From RDXT01 sp033762375 (lineage in GTDB: Bacteria; Bacteroidota; Bacteroidia; J057): DNA of 64,000 nucleotides. How positions within the stretch are numbered: the stretch's first letter is position 1; each line of letters starts with the position of its first letter. Positions 52,391 to 60,456 of this stretch are shown here, in pieces. Location of the stretch: NCBI GenBank assembly GCA_033762375.1, contig JANRLQ010000064.1, positions 1 to 64,000 on the forward strand, written 5' to 3'. Made by a program: the position numbers and the translations under genes. The notes beneath the pieces are model-generated. The model saw only the letters and a program-made list of their open reading frames with translations. It was not told the origin of the DNA and did not search any database.

Positions 52391-52427
52391 CCTAAGATTA
52401 GGTATTCCTAAAAACCTGCTATATTTG
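52391..52427 (+). promoter_or_regulatory. suf promoter with overlapping operator-like dyads
   Basis: TTAG (52398-52401), 18-bp spacer, and a perfect -7 element TATATTTG (52420-52427), 113 bp before the sufB ATG. Two interlocking dyads cover the upstream element: CCTAA-GA-TTAGG (52391-52402) and TTAGG-TATT-CCTAA (52398-52411). They are likely a repressor or iron/Fe-S regulator site, though they do not match E. coli IscR consensus sites I know. Confidence 0.55.
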
Positions 52428-52539
52428 CTGCGCAAGTATCTGGGGGGTGCGTTTTTCCTCAGAAAGCCTGCCACGCGCTAAACAAAAGCGCGTTTATTTT
52501 AGTTTTAACATATAGAATAAGTCTAATTAAACATAACCA

Positions 52540-54021
52540 ATGGCTGATTATTCTCCTACCTCTGTGCCTGAACTTTCTGAGAGTGAGCGCATCATCCAGG
52601 AGGTAACCGGACAGTCCTATAAGTATGGCTTCGTCACGGACATTGAGTCTGACAAAGCACCTATGGGCCTGAATGAGGACATCATTCGCCTGATTTCTGC
52701 CAAAAAACAGGAGCCAGAATGGATGCTCGAATACCGGCTTAAGGCCTATCGCCATTGGCTCCGGATGGAAGAACCAGCCTGGGCGCATATCCACTACCCT
52801 GCCATTGACTTCCAGCAAATCTACTATTACGCCGCACCCAAACAACGACCCAGTCTCAGCAGCCTCGACGAGGTAGATCCGGAGCTGCTCAAGACCTTTG
52901 ACAAACTGGGTATCTCCCTCCAGGAGCAAAAAATACTCGCAGGGGTCGCTGTGGATGTGGTCATGGACTCTGTCTCCGTCAAAACCACTTATAAAGAAAA
53001 ACTCGCTGAGCTGGGGATCGTCTTCTGCTCTTTCAGTGAGGCGGTTCATGACCACCCTGAGCTGGTCCGCGCCTATATGGGATCTGTCGTCCCGCATACT
53101 GACAACTACTACGCCGCCCTGAATGCTGCGGTGTTTACTGACGGCTCCTTTGTATATATCCCCAAGGGGGTGCGCTGCCCGATGGAGCTCTCCACCTACT
53201 TCCGGATCAATGAGCAGAACACCGGCCAGTTTGAGCGGACCCTCATCATCGCCGACGAAGGCAGTTATGTGAGTTATCTTGAAGGTTGTACCGCCCCCAA
53301 ACGCGACGAAAACCAGCTCCATGCTGCTGTGGTCGAGCTGGTAGCCCACGACCAGGCCGAGATCAAGTACTCTACCGTCCAGAACTGGTATCCCGGCGAC
53401 CCCGAGACCGGTGCCGGAGGTATCTATAACTTTGTCACCAAACGTGGGATCTGCAAGGGCTACAAGTCCAAAATTTCCTGGACACAGGTCGAGACTGGCT
53501 CTGCCATTACCTGGAAATACCCCAGCGTCATCCTCCAGGGCGACCACTCCGAGGGAGAGTTTTATTCCGTAGCCGTCACCAACGGCCACCAGCAGGCAGA
53601 TACGGGTACCAAGATGATCCATATCGGCAAAAACACCCGCAGCCTGATCATCTCCAAGGGGATCTCAGCCGGAGTCAGCAACAACAGCTACCGGGGCCAG
53701 GTCAAAATCACCAAAGGCGCCACCAATGCCCGCAACTTCTCCCAGTGTGACTCCCTCCTGATCGGTGACCAGTGCGGGGCCCATACTTTCCCCTATATCG
53801 AGGTCTCCAACCCCACCGGGACCGTGGAGCATGAAGCCACCACCTCCAAGATCGGCGAGGATCAGATCTTCTACTGCAACCAGCGCGGCATAGACACCGA
53901 GAAGGCCGTCAGCCTCATCGTCAACGGCTACGCCCGCGAGGTCCTCAACCAACTCCCGATGGAGTTTGCCGTAGAAGCCCAGAAACTCCTCAGCATCAGC
54001 CTCGAAGGGAGTGTCGGGTAA
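52540..54021 (+). CDS. sufB: Fe-S cluster assembly scaffold SufB
   Basis: 493 aa, full length. Core subunit of the SufBC2D scaffold on which [4Fe-4S]/[2Fe-2S] clusters are built. Landmarks: YIPKGVRCPMELSTYFRIN, EGCTAPKRDENQLHAAVVE (with the Cys of the sulfur tunnel), QNWYPGDPETGAGGIYNF, and GCT/NCDS-type ARNFSQCDSLLIGDQCGAH near the C-terminus, typical of SufB rather than SufD. It is the first gene of the operon. Unusually, sufC does not follow: two unrelated genes (54082-55964) intervene. Confidence 0.96.
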   Translation: MADYSPTSVPELSESERIIQEVTGQSYKYGFVTDIESDKAPMGLNEDIIRLISAKKQEPEWMLEYRLKAYRHWLRMEEPAWAHIHYPAIDFQQIYYYAAPKQRPSLSSLDEVDPELLKTFDKLGISLQEQKILAGVAVDVVMDSVSVKTTYKEKLAELGIVFCSFSEAVHDHPELVRAYMGSVVPHTDNYYAALNAAVFTDGSFVYIPKGVRCPMELSTYFRINEQNTGQFERTLIIADEGSYVSYLEGCTAPKRDENQLHAAVVELVAHDQAEIKYSTVQNWYPGDPETGAGGIYNFVTKRGICKGYKSKISWTQVETGSAITWKYPSVILQGDHSEGEFYSVAVTNGHQQADTGTKMIHIGKNTRSLIISKGISAGVSNNSYRGQVKITKGATNARNFSQCDSLLIGDQCGAHTFPYIEVSNPTGTVEHEATTSKIGEDQIFYCNQRGIDTEKAVSLIVNGYAREVLNQLPMEFAVEAQKLLSISLEGSVG

Positions 54022-54081
54022 GCGGACACATGAAGACCTGAAACACGGAGTCACACAGAGCAGAAGCCTTATTCCTGAAAT

Positions 54082-55452
54082 ATGCAAAAGCTGATCGTAA
54101 AGAACTTTGGACCGCTCACAGATATTGATCTGGAGATCAAGGATTTTATGGTGTTTATCGGGCCGCAAGCAAGTGGGAAGAGTACGATTGCGAAGCTGGT
54201 GTGGTTTTTTAAGACAGTTTTTGATGAGTTAATTATTACGATAGTTCCAAGTATTTTATATTCAGATCAAAGCATCTCGAATCTACATGATCAATTTGTA
54301 AGTTCTTTGATTAAAAAGTTAGTAAATATATTTCCTTCAATTAATGCAACTGAAAAAATAGGATCAATTAAATATTTATATAATAATGATCTTTCACTTT
54401 CAATACATATTAATAAATCCGGAATCATAAGCATTCAAAACAGTGAAGAATTTTTTGGAAAATTTTCCGAATTACAACTAATTCAAAACAATAAAAGAAC
54501 ATCAAGATGGCTTAGAGAGCTAATAAAAATTTTCCGAAATTTTTTAAAAGATGAACCACTTCTATCAAGATTAATTCAACCTACTATTAATTCGATAGCA
54601 AAAAATTTTAATATATCGTATATACCATCTGGACGAACACTACTAACTACTTTTAATCCAGTAATAAGAAGTAGAGTTTTTGGTGCAACATCACTCTTAA
54701 GCACCTATGAAAAAAACTCTTTCAACTACTTTGATTGGATGATGAATACTTATGCTGAAAGAAGAGATATCCTCATATCTAAATTTTATGATGCAAAAAA
54801 GGAAAATATTTTACAAGTAAGTAATGAGTCAATAGCTTTAGCATTTCAAGAGCGGATTGTTCGTATTTTAAATGCAAAAAAATACACAGTTGACGACTCT
54901 GGAAATGAATTATTGTATGTTAACTCAGACACTTATATACCAATCGGCCACGCTTCTTCAGGACAACAAGAGTCCATAAGTATTATTCTGGAAATGATTG
55001 ATTTATTAGAAAGCTCTACAAAAAGAGATGTAATTATTGAAGAACCTGAATCACACCTTTACCCTATTGCACAAAAGCAACTGTTAGAGGTTATTGCTCT
55101 TACTTATAATGCAGTTTTAGGTAACCAATTCATCATTACCACTCATAGCCCTTATGTGTTGACTAGCCTAAATAGCCTGATAGTAGCTTACAAAACAGGT
55201 AACGAACCCGGCAACCGTGAAGCCGTATCCGCCATCATACCCGAAGCATGCTGGCTGGATCCTGCCCGGGTAGGCGCGTATTATGTGGGAGGGACTATTG
55301 ATGGGGAAGACAATACGGGACAAATCAAGTCCATCATCGGAGAGTCCGGGCTGATCGGCGGCAATGAACTGGACGATGCCTCTGATGAAATCGGTGATGA
55401 GTTTGATGCCATTATGGCGATCAGACGCAAGGAAAGGAGGGCCTCGGTATGA
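54082..55452 (+). CDS. AAA/ABC-type ATPase inserted in the suf operon
   Basis: 456 aa. Walker A GPQASGKST (27-35) after an N-terminal KLIVKNFGPLTDIDLEIKD; ABC-like signature SSGQQES; Walker B IIEEPESHLYP; H-loop ITTHSPYVLTSLN. The C-terminus (ELDDASDEIGDEFDAIMAI) is acidic. It belongs to the AAA15/AAA21/OLD-like ATPases common in defence and DNA-repair modules but has no fused Toprim. About 54220-55190 is strikingly AT-rich, while both gene ends match the host composition. It starts 60 bp after sufB and overlaps the next gene by 4 bp (ATGA). It is not an Fe-S gene; probably acquired. Confidence 0.85.
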   Translation: MQKLIVKNFGPLTDIDLEIKDFMVFIGPQASGKSTIAKLVWFFKTVFDELIITIVPSILYSDQSISNLHDQFVSSLIKKLVNIFPSINATEKIGSIKYLYNNDLSLSIHINKSGIISIQNSEEFFGKFSELQLIQNNKRTSRWLRELIKIFRNFLKDEPLLSRLIQPTINSIAKNFNISYIPSGRTLLTTFNPVIRSRVFGATSLLSTYEKNSFNYFDWMMNTYAERRDILISKFYDAKKENILQVSNESIALAFQERIVRILNAKKYTVDDSGNELLYVNSDTYIPIGHASSGQQESISIILEMIDLLESSTKRDVIIEEPESHLYPIAQKQLLEVIALTYNAVLGNQFIITTHSPYVLTSLNSLIVAYKTGNEPGNREAVSAIIPEACWLDPARVGAYYVGGTIDGEDNTGQIKSIIGESGLIGGNELDDASDEIGDEFDAIMAIRRKERRASV

Positions 55453-55964
55453 TTGAGTCCCTGCAAGGTGTATTTCCGCCATTGAAGGCTGACAACTGCA
55501 TCGAAAGCCGCACAACCTCCTTCGGGATAAGTGACCTGAGCTTAACGAGTCCGGTTTCTATCTTGGAAGAGGGCGGAATGCTTACGGTTACCAATACCCG
55601 GCAGGATCCTGTTTTTGTGCTGAAAATTGATAAATGCCTGCTTCAGGATGGCAGCTCAAAAGGAACCCGCAGATGTGATTGCAGTGTCTGGAGCAGTGAC
55701 ACCTTCTATTGGGTGGAAATCAAAGATGTCAGCACCAAAAAAAGACGCCACGCCCGGGATGAAGCCTATGATCAACTCTCGGACACAATCATGTATTTCC
55801 GGGATCGGATGTCACTGCCCAGCATGAAACAACGCGCCGTCGTAGCGATGGCAGCTGAAAATAACTATCCTGCCCAACGCTCCAAAAGTCAGGAGCAAGT
55901 GGCCTTGTTTGAAGATCGCTATCAGGTACAACTCCTGGAAGGCAACGAAATTATTTTTGAATGA
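55449..55964 (+). CDS. Putative PD-(D/E)XK-like partner of the inserted ATPase
   Basis: 171 aa, family not recognised. The middle reads RRCDCSVW, then FYWVEIKD, giving Asp77-x12-Glu90-x-Lys92 between predicted beta-strands, the core of a PD-(D/E)XK nuclease. A helix with Gln follows (RDEAYDQLSDTIMYF, Gln109). It overlaps the ATPase by ATGA and its stop overlaps the sufC start by ATGA, so it is translated with both. The likely function is a DNA- or RNA-cleaving effector driven by the ATPase; this is inference from motif and coupling. Confidence 0.7.
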   Translation: MIESLQGVFPPLKADNCIESRTTSFGISDLSLTSPVSILEEGGMLTVTNTRQDPVFVLKIDKCLLQDGSSKGTRRCDCSVWSSDTFYWVEIKDVSTKKRRHARDEAYDQLSDTIMYFRDRMSLPSMKQRAVVAMAAENNYPAQRSKSQEQVALFEDRYQVQLLEGNEIIFE

Positions 55965-56722
55965 ACTCTATGCTCCACATATCCAACCTCCACGCCTCTG
56001 TCGAAGGCAAACAAATCCTCCGGGGCCTGAACCTTGAGATCGGTCCGGGCGAAGTACACGCCATCATGGGCCCCAATGGCGCCGGCAAGTCCACCCTGGC
56101 TTCGATCCTGGCCGGTAAAGAAGACTATGAGATCACCGACGGACAGGTCACCTTTCACGGCAAAGACCTCCTCGACATGGACCCGGAGGTGCGCGCCGGT
56201 GAGGGGTTGTTTCTGGCCTTTCAGTATCCGGTTGAGATTCCGGGGGTGTCCATGACCAATTTCCTCCGCACTGCCGTCAACGCTGTACGGGAATACCGCG
56301 GGCAATCCGTCCTGAGCGCCGGTGAGTTCCTGAAGCGCATGAACGAAACCAAGGCCATCGTCGAGCTGGACGCCAACCTCACCAAACGTGCGGTGAATGA
56401 GGGTTTTTCGGGCGGTGAAAAAAAGCGCAACGAAATCTTCCAATTGGCGCTCCTGGAACCGACTTTCTGTATCCTCGATGAGACAGACTCGGGACTGGAC
56501 ATTGATGCCCTGCGCATCGTATCTGAGGCCGTCAATAAACTTCGTACCCCGGAGCGGTCTTTCCTCGTCATCACGCACTACCAGCGCCTGCTGGACCATA
56601 TCGTGCCTGATTTTGTCCATGTCCTCTACCAGGGCCGTATCGTACGCTCCGGTGGTAAAGAGCTGGCCCTTGAACTCGAAGAAAAAGGCTACGACTGGAT
56701 CAAGGAAGAGTCGCTTGCCTGA
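55961..56722 (+). CDS. sufC: Fe-S assembly ATPase SufC
   Basis: 253 aa ABC-type ATPase of the SufBCD complex. Walker A GPNGAGKST (37-45), Q-loop AFQYPVEIPG, signature FSGGEKKRNEIFQ, Walker B CILDETDSGLDIDAL, H-loop ITHYQRLL: the SufC-specific EKKRNE signature makes the call firm. The start may be 55961, overlapping the inserted gene by 4 bp, or the ATG at 55970. It normally follows sufB directly. Confidence 0.96.
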   Translation: MNSMLHISNLHASVEGKQILRGLNLEIGPGEVHAIMGPNGAGKSTLASILAGKEDYEITDGQVTFHGKDLLDMDPEVRAGEGLFLAFQYPVEIPGVSMTNFLRTAVNAVREYRGQSVLSAGEFLKRMNETKAIVELDANLTKRAVNEGFSGGEKKRNEIFQLALLEPTFCILDETDSGLDIDALRIVSEAVNKLRTPERSFLVITHYQRLLDHIVPDFVHVLYQGRIVRSGGKELALELEEKGYDWIKEESLA

Positions 56723-56782
56723 TCGCTGCCCCGATGATGGATTGATTTGCTACCCAATGCTGCTTCATTTTTTTTCCAAACA

Positions 56783-58054
56783 ATGGATACACCGGTTTTG
56801 ACCCAGGATACCGCCTTACAGACCTGGACAGATCGTTTCCGGCAGGAGGCACCAGCCACACCGGCCCGGGAAGCTGCCCGGCAAGCGCTTGAAACCCTGG
56901 CTTTTCCCACCCGCAAGTGGGAAGCCTGGAAATATACAGACATACGCCACCTGCTCAAACAGGACTTCCGGCAGCAGCCTGCTCAGGGGATGGACCCTGT
57001 ACCCGGACATATTCCGGGCCTGGAAGCTGACCGGCTGGTATTTATCAACGGCGTCTTTAGCCCGTCGGATTCAGACCTGTCCCGAAATGCAGGCCTGGCC
57101 ACGATCTGCCCGCTCGCAGCGGCACCGGCCGCATGCCTGGCCCAAATGGGTGATCTGGTCGGTCACCAGGATATATTTGCAGCCCTGAATACAGCCTGGG
57201 CTCAGGCGGGTGTATGTGTCTATGTGCCTGATAATCAAGCACTTGCTGCACCCATACACATCCTCCACCTCAGCCAGCCGGGTGAGACTCCGCTGCTAAG
57301 CCAGCACCGCAACCTTCTGATCATCGGCGCAGGGGCCCGTGTTACCCTTTTGGATGCAGCCCACAGCACAAACAGCCATCCATCATTCGCCAATCATGTC
57401 ACAGAACTCTGGATAGGCGAAGGGGCTGAAGTAGACCTGATCAAACTCCAGGACGAGTCAGCTCAGGCCACCCGGATAGATACCACCGTGGTATCTCTCG
57501 CTGGCAAAAGCCGTTGTTCGGTTTTTACCTTCACCCTCGGGGGGCAACTCGTGCGCAACAACCTCTCATTCCTGCTGACTGCCCCTCAGGCAGAAGGCAA
57601 TCTCTACGGCGGATACCTGCTCCGTAATACCCAGATGGTGGACAACTACACCCAGGTCCAGCATATCGCCCCCCACTGTCTCAGCAATGAGTTGTACAAA
57701 GGTATTATTGCAGACCAGGCTACCAGCGTTTTTACGGGACGGATCCATGTCCACAAGGACGCCCAGAAAACCAATGCCTACCAGTCTAACCGCAATATCC
57801 TGCTCTCCGAGACCGGCACAGTTAATACCCGGCCCCAGCTGGAAATTTATGCCGATGATGTGAAGTGCAGCCATGGCGCCGCTACGGGCCGCCTTGACGA
57901 AAACGCCCTGTATTACCTGCGTGCGAGAGGGATCCCTGAGCGCCAGGCTCGGATGATGCTGATCCATGCATTTGCGATGGAGGTAGCGAGTACCCTTACC
58001 CTCGACCCGCTGGTTGCTTACATCGAGCAGCGGATCCATGATGCTTTTTCATGA
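56783..58054 (+). CDS. sufD: Fe-S assembly protein SufD
   Basis: 423 aa from MDTPVLTQDTALQ; an upstream ATG at 56747 is less likely. The N-terminal part has RKWEAWKYTDIRHLL, the SufD hallmark, and the C-terminal beta-helix ends in VKCSHGAATGRLDENALYYLRARGI, read as two adjacent motifs. It heterodimerises with SufB and is needed for iron entry. It follows sufC by 60 bp. Confidence 0.95.
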   Translation: MDTPVLTQDTALQTWTDRFRQEAPATPAREAARQALETLAFPTRKWEAWKYTDIRHLLKQDFRQQPAQGMDPVPGHIPGLEADRLVFINGVFSPSDSDLSRNAGLATICPLAAAPAACLAQMGDLVGHQDIFAALNTAWAQAGVCVYVPDNQALAAPIHILHLSQPGETPLLSQHRNLLIIGAGARVTLLDAAHSTNSHPSFANHVTELWIGEGAEVDLIKLQDESAQATRIDTTVVSLAGKSRCSVFTFTLGGQLVRNNLSFLLTAPQAEGNLYGGYLLRNTQMVDNYTQVQHIAPHCLSNELYKGIIADQATSVFTGRIHVHKDAQKTNAYQSNRNILLSETGTVNTRPQLEIYADDVKCSHGAATGRLDENALYYLRARGIPERQARMMLIHAFAMEVASTLTLDPLVAYIEQRIHDAFS

Positions 58055-58094
58055 ATGCTGTTTTGGCTGTTTTGCCTTATAATACCTGAATACC

Positions 58095-59327
58095 ATGCAA
58101 TCCATAACACAGTTAGATATTGCTACCATCCGGGCGGATTTTCCGGCCCTGCACCAGACCGTGTATGGTAAGCCCCTGGTCTATTTTGACAATGCTGCCA
58201 CCTCCCAAAAACCGCAGGTGGTCATTGAGCGAATACAGGCATATTATTCACAGGAAAACAGCAATATCCACCGGGGGGTACACTACCTGAGCCAGCAGGC
58301 CACGGAGGCGTACGAACATACCCGCCACCTGGTACGGACCCTGATCAATGCCCCCCACCTGCACGAGGTGATTTTCACCCACGGCACGACAGAGGGTATC
58401 AACCTGGTAGCCAGTTCATTCGGGCGAAAATTTGTACAAGCCGGTGACGAGATTCTCATCTCCGGCATGGAGCACCACTCCAATATTGTCCCCTGGCAAC
58501 TCCTCTGTGAGATGACCGGCGCACACCTGCGGGTGATCCCTGTCACCGATGCCGGTGAGCTGGACATGGAGGCCCTCCCGGCCCTGCTCACGGAGCGGAC
58601 CCGTCTGGTGGCCCTGACCTGGATCTCCAACAGCCTCGGCACGGTCAATCCTGCCGGAGAGATCATCCGGCTGGCCCATGCGCAGAATATCCCCGTACTG
58701 CTGGATGCAGCCCAGGCTGTACCCCATCAGGCTGTGGACGTGCAGGCACTTGATTGTGATTTTCTGGTATTCTCGGGCCACAAGATGTTTGGTCCTACGG
58801 GTATCGGCATCCTGTACGGCAAAGAAAAATGGCTGGATGCCATGCCTCCCTACATGGGTGGGGGAGACATGATCAAAACCGTCCGGTTTGAAAAAACCAC
58901 CTGGAACGATCTGCCCTTTAAGTTTGAAGCAGGCACCCCCAACATTGCCGCAGGTATCGGCCTCGGGGCCGCCATCGAGTATATTCACACGATCGGATAC
59001 GACCAGATCGCCGACCGCGAAAACCAGCTTCTTGCCTATGGCACAGAGGTTCTGGCTTCCATACCCGATCTGCGTATCATCGGTACTGCGGCTCACAAAG
59101 CCAGTGTTATTTCTTTCCTAATCGGCGATATACATCCCTATGATGCGGGGACCATCCTCGACCGTATGGGGATCGCTATCCGTACCGGCCACCACTGCAC
59201 CCAGCCCCTGATGGAGCGATTTGGGATACCCGGCACCATGCGGGCTTCGTTTGCGTTCTACAACACCCTGGAAGAGATTGACCTCATGGTTGAGGCGATT
59301 CACAAAGCCCGGCAGATGTTTGGGTGA
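58095..59327 (+). CDS. sufS: Cysteine desulfurase SufS
   Basis: 410 aa, group II cysteine desulfurase. PLP lysine Lys230 in SGHKMFGPTGIG; catalytic Cys368 in RTGHHCTQPLMERF; N-terminal YFDNAATSQKP. It provides persulfide sulfur for the SufBCD scaffold. The sulfur shuttle (SufE or SufU) is not in the window. Last gene of the suf operon; it converges with the SirB1-like gene, stops 5 bp apart. Confidence 0.96.
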   Translation: MQSITQLDIATIRADFPALHQTVYGKPLVYFDNAATSQKPQVVIERIQAYYSQENSNIHRGVHYLSQQATEAYEHTRHLVRTLINAPHLHEVIFTHGTTEGINLVASSFGRKFVQAGDEILISGMEHHSNIVPWQLLCEMTGAHLRVIPVTDAGELDMEALPALLTERTRLVALTWISNSLGTVNPAGEIIRLAHAQNIPVLLDAAQAVPHQAVDVQALDCDFLVFSGHKMFGPTGIGILYGKEKWLDAMPPYMGGGDMIKTVRFEKTTWNDLPFKFEAGTPNIAAGIGLGAAIEYIHTIGYDQIADRENQLLAYGTEVLASIPDLRIIGTAAHKASVISFLIGDIHPYDAGTILDRMGIAIRTGHHCTQPLMERFGIPGTMRASFAFYNTLEEIDLMVEAIHKARQMFG

Positions 59328-59332
59328 CCGTT

Positions 59333-60178
59333 TTAGCCTCCTTTTTGCTGGTATAACAACAACAGATCCTCCAGCAATGTCTGATAATACCCTGCCCGGA
59401 CCGTATCGCCGGTACGCTCCCAGGCGGTCATCAGGTTGCGTAATACCCGGGGAATAATTTCCCTCGGGCCCGCCCGGAGGCTGTCAAGGGTAATGTGATG
59501 CTGCTGCAGATGTGTTTCCAGGTACTTGCGGGTATTGTCGGGAAGAGAAAGCCCCAGGTTAAAGGGGTCAAAAACACGCCATTGTCCGGTGCTTCCCATC
59601 ATATACAAAAAATGTCCCGGCAGGTTGCAGCCGACCATCAGGATGCCGAGGCGATATGCCAGCAGGATCACCAGGCAGGACAGCGAAATCTGGATCCCCC
59701 TGCGGCTGCGGAGTACCTCCGTCAGGTTGCTGTTGTTGGGGTGATAATAGTCAGGGGCAGGCGGCCGGTACCGCTCCGTCACAAACACAAAATAATTCAG
59801 CTGCTCGATTGAGTACGGCTCCGATACGGTACGCCTGAACTTGGCGGCCAGCTCATCCAGCAACTCGCCCACCGTCGGTGCGCCCCAGGCCGCTTCCAGC
59901 AATGAGAGGCTTTCCAGGGCATGTTCCAGGCTTGTATACGGGTCTGATATTTCCAGCCAGACTGGCCAGCGGTCCCTGAACCGGGTCTCCCGCGACGATT
60001 GAATAATCTCCGTCAATAACGATCGCCGGACACCTTCGATCAGGGCCACATATGGCACTACGATACGCTCCAGTTGATCGCCATACCCTCTCAGGGCAGT
60101 CAGCACCTGGGTGCGGACCGCTGCGCTCTCATCATCAAGCAGTTCGAGCAGGTAGGGAATCTGCGCAGGATCAGCCAT
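59333..60178 (-). CDS. SirB1-like (transglutaminase core 2) protein
   Basis: 281 aa from MADPAQIPYLLELL; the ORF upstream of this would run into the tRNA. The first 80 residues form a HEAT-like helical repeat (LLELLDDESAAVRTQVLTAL). The rest is a Transglut_core2/SirB1 domain: YYHPNNSNLTEVLRSRRG, then ISLSCLVILLAYRLGI, then NLPGHFLYM. These proteins retain a transglutaminase-like fold but lack the classical catalytic triad order; the function is not established. Confidence 0.8.
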   Translation of the reverse strand: MADPAQIPYLLELLDDESAAVRTQVLTALRGYGDQLERIVVPYVALIEGVRRSLLTEIIQSSRETRFRDRWPVWLEISDPYTSLEHALESLSLLEAAWGAPTVGELLDELAAKFRRTVSEPYSIEQLNYFVFVTERYRPPAPDYYHPNNSNLTEVLRSRRGIQISLSCLVILLAYRLGILMVGCNLPGHFLYMMGSTGQWRVFDPFNLGLSLPDNTRKYLETHLQQHHITLDSLRAGPREIIPRVLRNLMTAWERTGDTVRAGYYQTLLEDLLLLYQQKGG

Positions 60179-60189
60179 AGGCGTTGCCC

Positions 60190-60223
60190 TAAAAAAATAA
60201 AGGCATCCAGGTAAGGATGCCTT
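60190..60223 (-). terminator. tRNA-His terminator
   Basis: AAGGCATCC (60200-60208) and GGATGCCTT (60215-60223) flank a 6-nt loop; on the minus strand the stem is followed by TTATTTTTTT. It begins where the tRNA CCA end finishes. Confidence 0.8.
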
Positions 60224-60300
60224 GGGGTGGCTAATGGGATTCGAACCCACGACCCTCAGAACCACAATCTGATGCTCTAACCGACTGAGCTATAGCCACC
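60223..60300 (-). tRNA. tRNA-His (anticodon GTG)
   Basis: Minus-strand cloverleaf: acceptor GGTGGCTA paired with TAGCCACC, including the G(-1):C73 pair diagnostic of tRNA-His; D arm GCTC/GAGC; anticodon stem TCAGA/TCTGA with loop TTGTGGT (GTG); T arm GTGGG-TTCGAAT-CCCAT. CCA is encoded at 60225-60223. Confidence 0.95.
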
Positions 60301-60413
60301 GTGTAATCAGGATGCAAATATACTGCTTTCTGAGATTTCCGCAAGTTTTTTAGCGTAATCACATATCTCTAAACGATTTTTTTGGGGACAAGTTGCCCCC
60401 CCGGATCATAAAA

Positions 60414-60439
60414 AAAAGCCCGGTTGGTACCGGGCTTTT
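60414..60439 (-). terminator. Terminator of the gliding-motility-type protein
   Basis: AAAAGCCCGGT (60414-60424), loop TGGT, ACCGGGCTTTT (60429-60439), 17 bp after the gene's stop; on the minus strand the U-run continues (TTTTTTT). Confidence 0.85.
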
Positions 60440-60456
60440 AAGACTTTTGTCAGCGC

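Noticed and set aside
54082..55964. Reading the suf-embedded cassette as a Septu, Gabija or PARIS system
   Set aside because: No HNH domain (PtuB), no UvrD helicase or fused Toprim (Gabija), and the partner shows a D-x12-E-x-K pattern rather than the Toprim signature of AriB.
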